Positions 28,396 to 37,223 of a stretch of 64,000 nt of DNA are shown piece after piece. Source of the DNA: Candidatus Aminicenantes bacterium UBA1061 (lineage in GTDB: Bacteria; Acidobacteriota; Aminicenantia; Aminicenantales; Saccharicenantaceae); assembly GCA_002316315.1 (NCBI GenBank), contig DCDG01000037.1:62001-126000 (forward strand), written 5' to 3'. The number at the start of each line of letters is the position of its first letter. Position 1 is the first letter of the stretch. A program made the translations under genes and the position numbers. A model generated the notes under the pieces. That model did not search any database. It was given only the letters and a program-made list of their open reading frames with translations, and was not told the DNA's origin.

Positions 28396-28424
28396 TTGAA
28401 AAAGATTCTTTTTTATTGTTTTAT
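28396..28424 (+). promoter_or_regulatory. Possible promoter for the S9 peptidase
   Basis: TTGAAA (28396-28401), 17 bp and TTTTAT (28419-28424) lie about 33 nt before the ATG. The -35 is good and the -10 is weak. Confidence 0.35.
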
Positions 28425-28456
28425 TTAGGTCCTGAATTTAAGTCTAGGAGATAAGG

Positions 28457-31417
28457 ATGAATAGGTTTTTTAGAATTAGAATTCAGTCGATAGCTAAAGT
28501 TCCAGCCTTGATGGCCGGATTTTCTATTTTACTGGCACTCCTGTTTTTAACTCCGGCTCTCCTGGTTGGAGCGGGACAGGAAGCAGCTAAACCGCCAGTC
28601 CTCCGTCCACTGGAAATAAAAGACATTCTGGCCTGGAAGAGCATCAGTTCGGCCCAGATATCGCCCGATGGAAAATGGTTTGTCTATTCGCTTACACCAA
28701 ATGAAGGCGATAGTGAACTGGTTGTCAAAGAGATTGATGGAACCAGAGAATACCGTTTTAATCTAGGCGATTCCCCCAGGAATCTTTATGATCTTATCAT
28801 CATATCTGATGACTCCCGCTGGGTCGCTTTTATGTCCTATCCGTCCTTTGAAGAAACAAAGAAACTGCGCAAAGACAAGAAAAGGATCGAGCCAAAATCT
28901 TCGCTGATTGAGCTACCTACCGGTCAGAAAACAGACTGGCCAGGTGTGCGGAAAGTCGCCTTTTCCGGAGAAAGCTCGCTTTACCTGGCCATTCATCGTT
29001 TAGCCCCGGAAAGCCAAGAAAAAGATAAGGATAGATGGGCAGGTTCAGACCTGGTCTTGAAAAATCTTAAATCCGGCCAGGAAATGAGCCTGGGCAATAT
29101 CTCCGAATTCGCCTTTAATCGCTCTGGCGATTGGCTGGCACTTCTTATTGATGCCCGGGATATGACCGGTAATGGATTAATGCTTAGAAACCTCAGAAGC
29201 AATGAACTCCAGGTTCTTGATTCAGGCCTTTTCTTCTACAAGAACCTGAAGTGGGATGATAAAGGCCAGGCTCTGTCTGTTCTCAAAGGCTGTAAGGACG
29301 ATAAATACGAAGACAAAGTCTATGGATTGATAGCCTATAAATTTGAAAAAAATGTCAGGCTGCCAGAAAAAATTGAATACGAACCGGAGAAAGACAATTC
29401 TTTCCCGGCCGGCTTTACTCTTAGCCCGGACTTTACCCCTTACTGGCTGGAAGATTATCAGGCTCTGGCTTTTGGTATAAAGCAGCTTAAAGCCAAATCC
29501 TCACCTTCTGCTTCCCCGGAGAAAAAAGAACAGAGGGAGAAAGAGGTCTCCCCTGCCGCCAGACCGGATGATATTGATGAGAGCGACCTGCCCGATCTTA
29601 TCCTCTGGCACTGGCAGGACCCCAGACTCCAATCCCAGCAGCAGGTTGAAGAAAGACGAGATGCCTCTTATAGCTATCTGTCGCTCTATCGCCCCCTGGA
29701 AAAAAAGTTTGTTCGCCTGGCTGATGACTATCTGCGCCGGGTGGCCCTGGGCAGTAAATCTGACCTGGGTATTGGCTATGATCAATCTCCATATGAGCTG
29801 GAATTCAGCCTGACCGGCGCCAGTTACCAGGATATTTATGTGGTTAACCTCAAGACTGGAGAAAGAAAACTGGCTCTAAAAAAGAATCGCTGGTCATTCG
29901 GTCTTTCTCCTGACACGCGCTATTTGCTTTACTACCAGGATGGCCACTTTTTCAGCTATGAACTGGCTACCGGCCAGAGTTATAACTTAACGGCCGGCCT
30001 GCCTGCTTCCTTTGCGGATGAAGATGTTGATTACAATGTGAAACTGCTTCCCGACATCCCTTTTGGCTGGTCAAAAGATAGCCGCTATGTCCTGCTCTAT
30101 GATGGCTGGGATGTCTGGCAAGTAGAAGCCCACGGCCAGAAGGGCCATAATCTGACCGGAAATGGAGCTAAGGATCAAATCCACTATCAGCGTCGCTTCA
30201 TTCTTGACCCGGAAGAAAAGGGCATCGATCTCAGCCAGCCGCAATATTTTCTGACTTATGGCGAATGGAACAAAAAACAGGGGATAACCAGAATTGAAGC
30301 TGCCAAAAGAACGGCCAGGCTCCTGCTCTGGGAAGATGCTCAGTTTAACCGCCTGCTCAAAGCCAGGAAAGCTGAACGTTATCTATTCACCAGGGAAAAC
30401 TATCAAGAATTTCCTGATTTTTATGCCGCTGATGCCTTCCTCGTAAAAGCAACCAGAATAACCGAGGCCAATCCCCAGCAGAAGGAGTTTCTCTGGTCTT
30501 CCGGGGTACGACTTATAGATTACAGCAGCGCTAAGGGAAAAAAGCTTCAGGCCGCCCTTTTCCTGCCTGCCGGCTACCAGGAAGGTAAAAGATATCCGAC
30601 CATAGTATATATTTATGAACGGTTGTCCCAGAATCTTAATCATTATTTTCCACCAACAGCCAACGGCTTCAATAAATCCTTTTATAACAGCCAGGGCTAT
30701 GCTGTTCTGATGCCTGATATCACCTATGTCCTCAATGATCCAGGGATGTCAGCTGTCTGGTGCGTCCTGCCGGCTCTGGAGGCAGCCATTGCTTCTGGAG
30801 TGGTTGACGGTGAAAGAGTCGGACTACAGGGTCATTCCTGGGGCGGGTACCAAACAGCTTTTCTTATCACCCAGACCGAAGCCTTCAGAGCAGCGGCCGC
30901 CGGAGCGCCACTCACCAACATGATTTCCATGTACAGTTCTATTTACTGGAATACCGGAATAGCCAATCAGGCGATTTTCGAAAGTACCCAGGGCCGCTTC
31001 ACCGGCGGCTACTGGGAAAATCCGGAAGCCTATATCAGAAATTCTCCTGTCTTTCACGCTCAAAAAGTAAAAACTCCTCTTCTGCTCCTTCATAATGATA
31101 AAGATGGGGCAGTGGATTTTAATCAGGGGATTGAATATTACAACACCCTGAGGCGGCTGAAAAAGCCAGTGGTCATGCTGGAATATGTTGGTGAAAACCA
31201 CGGCCTGCGAAAACCGGCTAACCAGAAGGATTATACTGTCAGGATGATAGAATTTTTCGACCATCACCTGATGGGCAAATCTGCTCCTGACTGGTGGGAA
31301 AAAGGCATTCCCTATTTGAAGCTTAAAGACCATCTTAAAGACAGGGTCAGACAACTGCAGGCCAGCCAGACTGGCCAGACTGAGCCTGAACAGACTAATT
31401 CAGCGGGCAAAAAATAA
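28457..31417 (+). CDS. Secreted S9-family prolyl-oligopeptidase-like peptidase, 986 residues
   Basis: A basic start and long hydrophobic core (about 18-40) make a signal peptide. A WD40/PD40-type propeller follows (ISPDGKWFVYSL, LSPDTRYLLYYQDG). The C-terminal alpha/beta-hydrolase carries the triad Ser794 in GHSWGGY, Asp883 in HNDKDGAV and His915 in GENHG. It should cleave small peptides outside the cytoplasm. It is longer than classical S9 enzymes because of an extended propeller with a low-complexity insert of Lys, Glu and Pro near residues 345-375. The ATG has an AGGAGATAAGG ribosome binding site. Confidence 0.9.
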   Translation: MNRFFRIRIQSIAKVPALMAGFSILLALLFLTPALLVGAGQEAAKPPVLRPLEIKDILAWKSISSAQISPDGKWFVYSLTPNEGDSELVVKEIDGTREYRFNLGDSPRNLYDLIIISDDSRWVAFMSYPSFEETKKLRKDKKRIEPKSSLIELPTGQKTDWPGVRKVAFSGESSLYLAIHRLAPESQEKDKDRWAGSDLVLKNLKSGQEMSLGNISEFAFNRSGDWLALLIDARDMTGNGLMLRNLRSNELQVLDSGLFFYKNLKWDDKGQALSVLKGCKDDKYEDKVYGLIAYKFEKNVRLPEKIEYEPEKDNSFPAGFTLSPDFTPYWLEDYQALAFGIKQLKAKSSPSASPEKKEQREKEVSPAARPDDIDESDLPDLILWHWQDPRLQSQQQVEERRDASYSYLSLYRPLEKKFVRLADDYLRRVALGSKSDLGIGYDQSPYELEFSLTGASYQDIYVVNLKTGERKLALKKNRWSFGLSPDTRYLLYYQDGHFFSYELATGQSYNLTAGLPASFADEDVDYNVKLLPDIPFGWSKDSRYVLLYDGWDVWQVEAHGQKGHNLTGNGAKDQIHYQRRFILDPEEKGIDLSQPQYFLTYGEWNKKQGITRIEAAKRTARLLLWEDAQFNRLLKARKAERYLFTRENYQEFPDFYAADAFLVKATRITEANPQQKEFLWSSGVRLIDYSSAKGKKLQAALFLPAGYQEGKRYPTIVYIYERLSQNLNHYFPPTANGFNKSFYNSQGYAVLMPDITYVLNDPGMSAVWCVLPALEAAIASGVVDGERVGLQGHSWGGYQTAFLITQTEAFRAAAAGAPLTNMISMYSSIYWNTGIANQAIFESTQGRFTGGYWENPEAYIRNSPVFHAQKVKTPLLLLHNDKDGAVDFNQGIEYYNTLRRLKKPVVMLEYVGENHGLRKPANQKDYTVRMIEFFDHHLMGKSAPDWWEKGIPYLKLKDHLKDRVRQLQASQTGQTEPEQTNSAGKK

Positions 31418-31486
31418 AAATAAGTTGCAGCCGCCTCCCTTAACAGTGTAAATTATCTGGAAGACAGCTCGAAAAGGAGGGGCACG

Positions 31487-32689
31487 ATGGTATATTCTCA
31501 TTCTAAACTTGAGACCTATCAGAACTGCCCGAGAAAATATAAGTTATGTTATCTCGATGATCTCCGGCCGGAAGAAGAAGGCATTGAAGCCTTTCTAGGC
31601 AGCCGTTTCCACGAAGCCATGGAGGAGCTCTATTCCGAGCTTTACTTCCGGCTGATGAGTCTGGAAGAGGTTAAGGCTTGTTATGATAGTGCCTGGAAAA
31701 AGAAATTTCATGACAAAGTGAAGATAGTAGAGCAAGGCAGGACAGCTGAAGATTATTTTCGGCTCGGCTTAAAGTTTATCGAGGACTATTACAAACACTA
31801 CTATCCTTTCAACCAGAACAGGATCCTTGGTCTCGAGCAGGCACTGGAAATTGACCTCTATGGCGACAGGCGCTACCTTTTAAGGGGCTTTGCTGACAGG
31901 ATTGACCTCGCTCCCGACGGACTGATTGAAATTCACGATTACAAAACCGCCTCCCAGTTGCCGCCGCAGATGGCAGTTGAAGCTGACCGCCAGCTGGCCC
32001 TCTATCAGCTCGGTATCAAACAAAAATGGCCCTGGGCTGAAAAGTTCAGGCTGGTCTGGCACTATGTTGCCTTTGATCAAGAGCTGTACTCGACCAGGAC
32101 ACCGGAGCAGCTTGATCAACTGAGAAAGGAGATAGCCACGCTTATAGATAGAATAGAAGCTGAGCAGGAATTTCCTCCGCAGGAAAGCGGGCTCTGCCGC
32201 TGGTGTGCTTACTGGGATTATTGCCCTTTAAAAAAGCATGAGGTGGCGCTCGAGAAACTTTCCCCAAGCGAGTACGGGCAAGAAGAGGGAGTTGTTCTGG
32301 TTAACAGCTATGTAACTTATTGGGAGCAGAAGAAACAGGCTGAAGCCGAACTGGAAAAATTGAAGGAAGCCTTAGTCCAGTATGCTGATAGGTACCAGGT
32401 AGATAGAATAAACGGCAGTGAGTATTACCTGACTATCGTCAGAAAAGAGATCGTCAGATTTCCAGCTAAGGGTCAGGCAGAAAGGCAAAAGCTGGAAAAT
32501 ATTCTGAGAGAGGCTGGTCTGTGGCCAGCCCTGGCCAGCCTTGACCTGAACAGCTTAGAAAAAGCTATCCTGGAAGAAACCTTAAGTCCAGAGGTTCTGG
32601 AAAAACTTAAAGACCTCATCTCAAAGGAAAAAATGGTCACGCTCAGAGCCAGTAAAAAGGCAGAGAGCAAAGATCAAACAAAGACTTAA
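31487..32689 (+). CDS. Stand-alone PD-(D/E)XK nuclease with 4-Cys Fe-S site (RecB/Cas4/AddB-like)
   Basis: 400 residues. The opening YSHSKLETYQNCPRKYKLCY is typical of the PDDEXK_1 superfamily. Acidic active-site residues lie in ADRID and IEIHDYKT (about 135-155). Cys14 with Cys237, Cys240 and Cys246 gives the C...CxxCx5C arrangement that holds a 4Fe-4S cluster in AddB and Cas4. A C-terminal extension of about 150 residues with a coiled-coil stretch is unlike Cas4. No helicase, CRISPR or cas gene is nearby. It is likely a DNA repair or replication nuclease. Confidence 0.85.
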   Translation: MVYSHSKLETYQNCPRKYKLCYLDDLRPEEEGIEAFLGSRFHEAMEELYSELYFRLMSLEEVKACYDSAWKKKFHDKVKIVEQGRTAEDYFRLGLKFIEDYYKHYYPFNQNRILGLEQALEIDLYGDRRYLLRGFADRIDLAPDGLIEIHDYKTASQLPPQMAVEADRQLALYQLGIKQKWPWAEKFRLVWHYVAFDQELYSTRTPEQLDQLRKEIATLIDRIEAEQEFPPQESGLCRWCAYWDYCPLKKHEVALEKLSPSEYGQEEGVVLVNSYVTYWEQKKQAEAELEKLKEALVQYADRYQVDRINGSEYYLTIVRKEIVRFPAKGQAERQKLENILREAGLWPALASLDLNSLEKAILEETLSPEVLEKLKDLISKEKMVTLRASKKAESKDQTKT

Positions 32690-32825
32690 TTGCCCCGGGG
32701 CATCTGGCTATTGACGAGTTAATCTGCCTGCTCAGTGGCCTGTCAGCAATAGTTCTGTCCTGTTCTTTAAAGTCTAGCTTGAGGTCTAGAAGAGATTGAT
32801 TTTGATTGCCTGCCGGTTCTCTGGC

Positions 32826-34277
32826 TCACACCTCTTCTTTTATTTCTTTCAGGTTTTCACTCCACTCCGGTTTGGGTCCTCTTAAATATGAGATAAAAGC
32901 CGCAATTAGAGTAATAATCATGGAAATCAAAAAAACATGCCTGGCTCCGGAAATAAATTCATTGACTGCCAGGCTGCCCGAGCTAACCCGCCGGCCTGCA
33001 AACAGCGTTTGCATGGCCTCTAGGTTTATACTCGAAGAAACGATAGCCATAGATAAGGCGATGCTGATCACCTGACCGGCATTGTTCATCATGGTTCTGG
33101 TCCCGGCCGCAATTCCTCGCCTTTCAGGCGGCACCGAGCCCATTATTTCACTCGTATTGGGCGAGTTAAACATGCCTGAACCGATCCCCATGATGACCAT
33201 CCAGATGACCAGTTCGGTCAGAGAAGTCTGCGGTGAGATTCCGATAAAACCCAGCAGACCAAAGGCTGATATTAAAAGTCCAAACGAGGTTAAACCCCTC
33301 GCTCCATATTTATCGGACAGTGACCCGCTTATCGGGGAAACGATCATCATCGACACGGCAAACGGTGTCAGAAAAAGTCCCGCTTTCAAGGGATCCATGC
33401 CCTTAACCCCCTGAAAATAAAAAATAAGAAGGAATGTAACTGCCCCTCTGGCTATACCATTGAGCAATATGCTGCTATAAGCAAAAGCCAGGATTCTGGT
33501 TTTAAACAGTTTTAAATCGAGCATTGGTTGTTCGGTATTATTTTCTACAGAGACAAAAGCCACCATAATAAGGACAGCGATAGCAAACAGCATAATAACC
33601 CGTAAGCTTGTCCAACCATAAAAGCCACCGAAAGATAAAGCTACCAGAAAAAGCAGCAAGCCAGACGTAAACAAAATGGTCCCGGCCCAGTCAAATTTTT
33701 GACCACGTGGTATTTTAGCCAGCTCTTTTAGCTGGATAGCCGCCCAGACAGTACCTAAAACTCCAACCGGCACATTGACATAAAAGATATAGCGCCAGCC
33801 AAGATGGGAAAGAAAACCGCCTAGAATTGGCCCGATGACCGAAGCAATACTGATGACCATGCTATTAATTCCCAGAGCTTTGCCCAGCTCGTTCTTGGGA
33901 AAAGCATCTGTCACGATGGCCGTACTATTGGCAATCATCAGCGAACCGCCAACTGACTGAATCAACCTGAAAATCAAAAGCTGCTCTCCAGTTTTTGATA
34001 TACCGCATAAAAGTGAGGTCAGAGTGAAGAGAGCAAAACCAGAGACATATAGCTTTTTCCGGCCGAACATATCTGCCACCCGGCCAATGGAAGGCACAAG
34101 TATCGTCAGACAAAGCATATAGCCCATGACTATCCACATAATTACAGAAAAACTGGTATTCAAGCTTTTCATAATATCGGGCAAAGAGATCATCAGCATA
34201 CTGCCGCTTAAAACAGAAAAAAGTGCACCGAGAGTTGTACAGGATAAAGCAATCCATTTATATTCAATCTTTTTCAT
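32826..34277 (-). CDS. Multidrug MFS transporter, DHA2 (EmrB/QacA) family
   Basis: 483 residues with about fourteen membrane segments, as in the DHA2 family. The motif A region GRVADMFGRKKLYVSG and the motif C-like SVIGPILGGFLSHLGWRYIFYVNVP are clear. It should export hydrophobic compounds in exchange for protons. Its ATG overlaps the TGA of the MerR gene (ATGA), so regulator and pump form one autoregulated operon. Confidence 0.92.
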   Translation of the reverse strand: MKKIEYKWIALSCTTLGALFSVLSGSMLMISLPDIMKSLNTSFSVIMWIVMGYMLCLTILVPSIGRVADMFGRKKLYVSGFALFTLTSLLCGISKTGEQLLIFRLIQSVGGSLMIANSTAIVTDAFPKNELGKALGINSMVISIASVIGPILGGFLSHLGWRYIFYVNVPVGVLGTVWAAIQLKELAKIPRGQKFDWAGTILFTSGLLLFLVALSFGGFYGWTSLRVIMLFAIAVLIMVAFVSVENNTEQPMLDLKLFKTRILAFAYSSILLNGIARGAVTFLLIFYFQGVKGMDPLKAGLFLTPFAVSMMIVSPISGSLSDKYGARGLTSFGLLISAFGLLGFIGISPQTSLTELVIWMVIMGIGSGMFNSPNTSEIMGSVPPERRGIAAGTRTMMNNAGQVISIALSMAIVSSSINLEAMQTLFAGRRVSSGSLAVNEFISGARHVFLISMIITLIAAFISYLRGPKPEWSENLKEIKEEV

Positions 34278-34696
34278 CTGACATCTTCCTTTCTAACCTT
34301 CTCCTCAAGGCAACTCAGCCGGGATAACAGATCCTCAAATCTTTCTCCGGTGGCTTTCAGTTTGTCTACTTTTTCCCCAATCAATTTAATTTGACTCTTG
34401 ATCATCTCGATATAATTATTCAGCGTGGCCAGTTCAGCCATTTCAGCAGAGAGAATATTTTCAACTTCCTGATCGAGCTCAAGTGTTTGCTTGATTTCAG
34501 CCAGGCTAAAGGCCAGAGATTCTTTTAAAGAGACTATTCTTTTAATCTTTTCTATATCTTCATCAGTATAAAGCCGGTAGGAAGACTCTGTCCTTTGTGG
34601 AGAAATCAGGTTTAAATCCTCATAATACCTGATGGCCCTTTTGGTCAGGCCAGTTATATTAGAAACCTCTTCTATTCTATAAGTTTTGGTACTCAT
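34274..34696 (-). CDS. MerR-family transcriptional regulator of the adjacent pump
   Basis: 140 residues. The N-terminal winged helix reads RIEEVSNITGLTKRAIRYYE and is followed by RLYTDEDIEKIKRI, both standard for MerR. The rest is a long dimerisation coiled coil. Only one cysteine is present (near the C-terminus), so it is not a metal sensor of the CueR/ZntR type. There is no large effector-binding domain as in BmrR. It is the first gene of the pump operon, under a promoter carrying a dyad that should be its own operator. Confidence 0.9.
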   Translation of the reverse strand: MSTKTYRIEEVSNITGLTKRAIRYYEDLNLISPQRTESSYRLYTDEDIEKIKRIVSLKESLAFSLAEIKQTLELDQEVENILSAEMAELATLNNYIEMIKSQIKLIGEKVDKLKATGERFEDLLSRLSCLEEKVRKEDVR

Positions 34697-34717
34697 GACA
34701 GCTGTGTAATTTGAGCT

Positions 34718-34749
34718 ATTTTACTCTAGCTTAACATTAACGTCAAGGT
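34718..34749 (-). promoter_or_regulatory. MerR/pump promoter with operator dyad
   Basis: Minus-strand TTGACG (34746-34741), 17 bp and TAAAAT (34723-34718). A 22-bp imperfect palindrome (34728-34749), ACCTTGACGTTAATGTTAAG followed by CT, covers the -35 box and most of the spacer, matching 8 of 11 base pairs. MerR operators normally lie in the spacer in this way. Confidence 0.65.
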
Positions 34750-34913
34750 TAATCCTAAAAATTAGGCTAAATTCGCTTAAAATCTTAACCAAAACAGATT
34801 GGAGATTGAAAATTTTATTACCAGCAGCCAGTTATCAGAAGCTCAATATAATATAATTTTCTAATAGTTATTTATTTGGGGGCAGGCAGCTTGAATAGAA
34901 AACATATAGAATC

Positions 34914-34942
34914 TTGAGTCAATTATTAGCTTTGAGTATAAT
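34914..34942 (+). promoter_or_regulatory. Promoter for the YggS-family gene
   Basis: TTGAGT (34914-34919), 17 bp and a consensus TATAAT (34937-34942), with a leader of about 35 nt. Confidence 0.7.
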
Positions 34943-34983
34943 TATCGCCACAGGTATTTAAAGATTAGGCTAGTCGGATTATT

Positions 34984-35658
34984 ATGAACACTGATTCCTT
35001 AGAATACATTCGTGAAAACGTCAAGGCAATTTTACAAGAGCTTACCCCCTCAGTAGAACTGGTAGCCGCAGCCAAACAACAAACGCCGGAAAAAATTATG
35101 GCAGCCATTGAAGCTGGGGTGAAAATTATAGGAGAAAACTACATACAGGAAGCTTTAGCCGCTTACCAGGTCATAGGACATCAGGTCAGCTGGTCTTTTA
35201 TCGGTCATCTTCAGAAAAATAAGGTTAAAAAGGCCGTGCAGATTTTTGACATGATAGAAACCCTGGATTCACTTGAACTGGCGGAAGAAATCAACAAGAA
35301 AGTTGCTCTTCAGGGAAGAATTATGCCCGTCCTGATTGAAGTCAACTCCGGGCATGAGCCTCAAAAGTTCGGGGTCTTACCTGAAAAAGTGGAAGAGCTG
35401 GCCCGGTCAATAGTCGGGTTGCCCAATCTTAAACTCTCCGGTCTGATGACTATGGGCCCGGCTGAGGGTAACCCGGAAGAGGCCAGACCTTTTTTCCGCC
35501 TGACCAAGCAGCTGTTCAATTATCTTCAGAGTCTTAACCTGCCAGGGGCTGAGCTCCACGTTCTATCTATGGGCATGACTAATTCTTACCGGGTGGCCAT
35601 AGAGGAAGGAGCAACAAGAGTACGCCTGGGAACAAAACTTTTTGGGCCTCGTCGGTAA
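34984..35658 (+). CDS. PLP-homeostasis protein of the YggS/PROSC family
   Basis: 224 residues, the standard length for this fold-type III PLP protein. The PLP lysine is Lys31 in VAAAKQQ, followed by GENYIQEA, the helix HLQKNK and the late phosphate-binding SMGMTNSYRVAIEEG and VRLGTKLFG. It binds PLP and keeps free PLP and 2-oxoacid pools in balance in the cytoplasm. It lies 37 nt upstream of an MFS gene and could be co-transcribed with it. Confidence 0.93.
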   Translation: MNTDSLEYIRENVKAILQELTPSVELVAAAKQQTPEKIMAAIEAGVKIIGENYIQEALAAYQVIGHQVSWSFIGHLQKNKVKKAVQIFDMIETLDSLELAEEINKKVALQGRIMPVLIEVNSGHEPQKFGVLPEKVEELARSIVGLPNLKLSGLMTMGPAEGNPEEARPFFRLTKQLFNYLQSLNLPGAELHVLSMGMTNSYRVAIEEGATRVRLGTKLFGPRR

Positions 35659-35695
35659 ATTTATTGCTTTGATTTTAAATTAATTGAGGTGCTGG

Positions 35696-37072
35696 ATGAA
35701 GAAAAGGTGGTTTGTGGTTGTTGGTGCCTTTATTATTCAGATTAGTCTGGGAGCCATTTATATCTGGAGCGTTTTTCAAACCCCGCTCCTGGCTCATTTC
35801 CCAGTCTGGACTGAAAGGCAAGTTACTTTCCCTGCCCAAATTATCCTGGCCTGCTTTGCTCTGGCCGTCATAATTGCCGGCCAGATTCAGGATAAAGTTG
35901 GGCCGCGACCGGTGGCCATGGCCGGCGGTCTGATGCTGGCTGCCGGTTTGATGCTGGCCAGCCTGACCTCTCATTTCCCGCCGGATAAAGCCCTCTCCTG
36001 GTTGATAATCACCTATTCGGTGCTTGGCGGTCTTGGAATCGGCACTGCCTATGTTTGCCCCCTTGCCACCTGTGTCAAATGGTTTCCAGACAAAAGAGGT
36101 TTGATTACCGGTCTGGCCGTGGCTGGCTTCGGAGCTGGAGCTTTCTTTTTTGCTCCTCTGGCCAAAGGGTTAATAAGTGGAGATTATTATCAGCTTTTGG
36201 GAAAAAATCTTTTTCGGCTGCCCGAAGCCGGACTCTTTAACACCTTTTTGATTTTTGGACTTATTTTTCTCGTCACCATTATTGGTGGAGCTTTTTTGTT
36301 GAAAAATCCAGAGCCAGGTTACCGGCCAGCCGGTTGGAATCCACCTCTAGAACTGGTTTCTGCTCACAACCAAAGAGTAAATTTCAGTCCTTCGCAGATG
36401 CTTCGCACCTGGCAATTCTGGCTCCTCTGGGTTGTTTTTCTGATAGGTTGTGGCAGTGGCTTGATGGTCATCATGAAAGCTTCTCCTATCTGGCAATCAT
36501 TGGCATTTGCCAGCCTGAAGGATGGAATTGGCAATATCAGTCTGGGGCAAGTCGCCTCAGCCGGAGCTTTGGCTGTTTCCATTCTGGCCATTTTTAATTC
36601 GCTGGGCAGAATTATCTGGGGCAAAATATCTGATCTGGCTGGACGGCAGCCGTCCTTACTGGCTATTTTTTTTATTCAGGGATTGACTCTTCTGCTTTTG
36701 TCTCAGATGAAAGCTTTTTCCACTTTTTTAACAGGCATTTCGATCATCGGACTGTGCTTTGGCGGGCTGGTGGCTATCTTGCCGGCTATCACCGCTGACT
36801 TTTTTGGGACTGAGCATTACGGAGCGAATTATGGCTGGATATTCAGTGCCTACGGAGCGGGCGGCCTTCTCGGCCCTTATTTAGCTGCCCGGCTGATGAA
36901 GACCTCAGCTATTGTTAAAGTCAGAGAATTTCACTCCGGCCGGGAAAACCCAGTTCAAACCATAGTTGTTGGTGATTACCGTCAGGCTTTTATTATGGCT
37001 GGTGTGTTCTGCCTGGTGGCAGCTGCGGCTATGTTACTTCTTAAACAACCAAAAGCTGAAGAAAACCAGTAA
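35696..37072 (+). CDS. OFA-family MFS transporter (oxalate/formate antiporter-like)
   Basis: 458 residues with about twelve membrane segments. The opening RWFVVVGAFIIQISLGAIYIWSVF-like helix and the loop GLGIGTAYVCPLATCVKWFPDKRGL are characteristic of the OFA family. The start is the ATG at 35696, with GAGGTG just before it. An upstream in-frame TTG at 35684 would be a worse choice. The transported compound is probably a small carboxylate, but this cannot be read from sequence. Confidence 0.88.
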   Translation: MKKRWFVVVGAFIIQISLGAIYIWSVFQTPLLAHFPVWTERQVTFPAQIILACFALAVIIAGQIQDKVGPRPVAMAGGLMLAAGLMLASLTSHFPPDKALSWLIITYSVLGGLGIGTAYVCPLATCVKWFPDKRGLITGLAVAGFGAGAFFFAPLAKGLISGDYYQLLGKNLFRLPEAGLFNTFLIFGLIFLVTIIGGAFLLKNPEPGYRPAGWNPPLELVSAHNQRVNFSPSQMLRTWQFWLLWVVFLIGCGSGLMVIMKASPIWQSLAFASLKDGIGNISLGQVASAGALAVSILAIFNSLGRIIWGKISDLAGRQPSLLAIFFIQGLTLLLLSQMKAFSTFLTGISIIGLCFGGLVAILPAITADFFGTEHYGANYGWIFSAYGAGGLLGPYLAARLMKTSAIVKVREFHSGRENPVQTIVVGDYRQAFIMAGVFCLVAAAAMLLLKQPKAEENQ

Positions 37073-37223
37073 GTACCTTTTTTGATTTTATTTTCAATTT
37101 TCGGGTTCTTGTCACAAATTTATTAAACTTCAGTTTCAGTCTTTTCCTGATGAGAAAGCCTGTTGCTGGCTTCATCGCTGAACAGAAACTTTTGATTTGA
37201 TGTCAATCTTTTGCTAAAAAGAA

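Noticed and set aside
30824..31354. 176-codon minus-strand ORF inside the S9 peptidase gene
   Set aside because: It is antisense to a conserved catalytic domain with an intact Ser-Asp-His triad, so it is a frame shadow.
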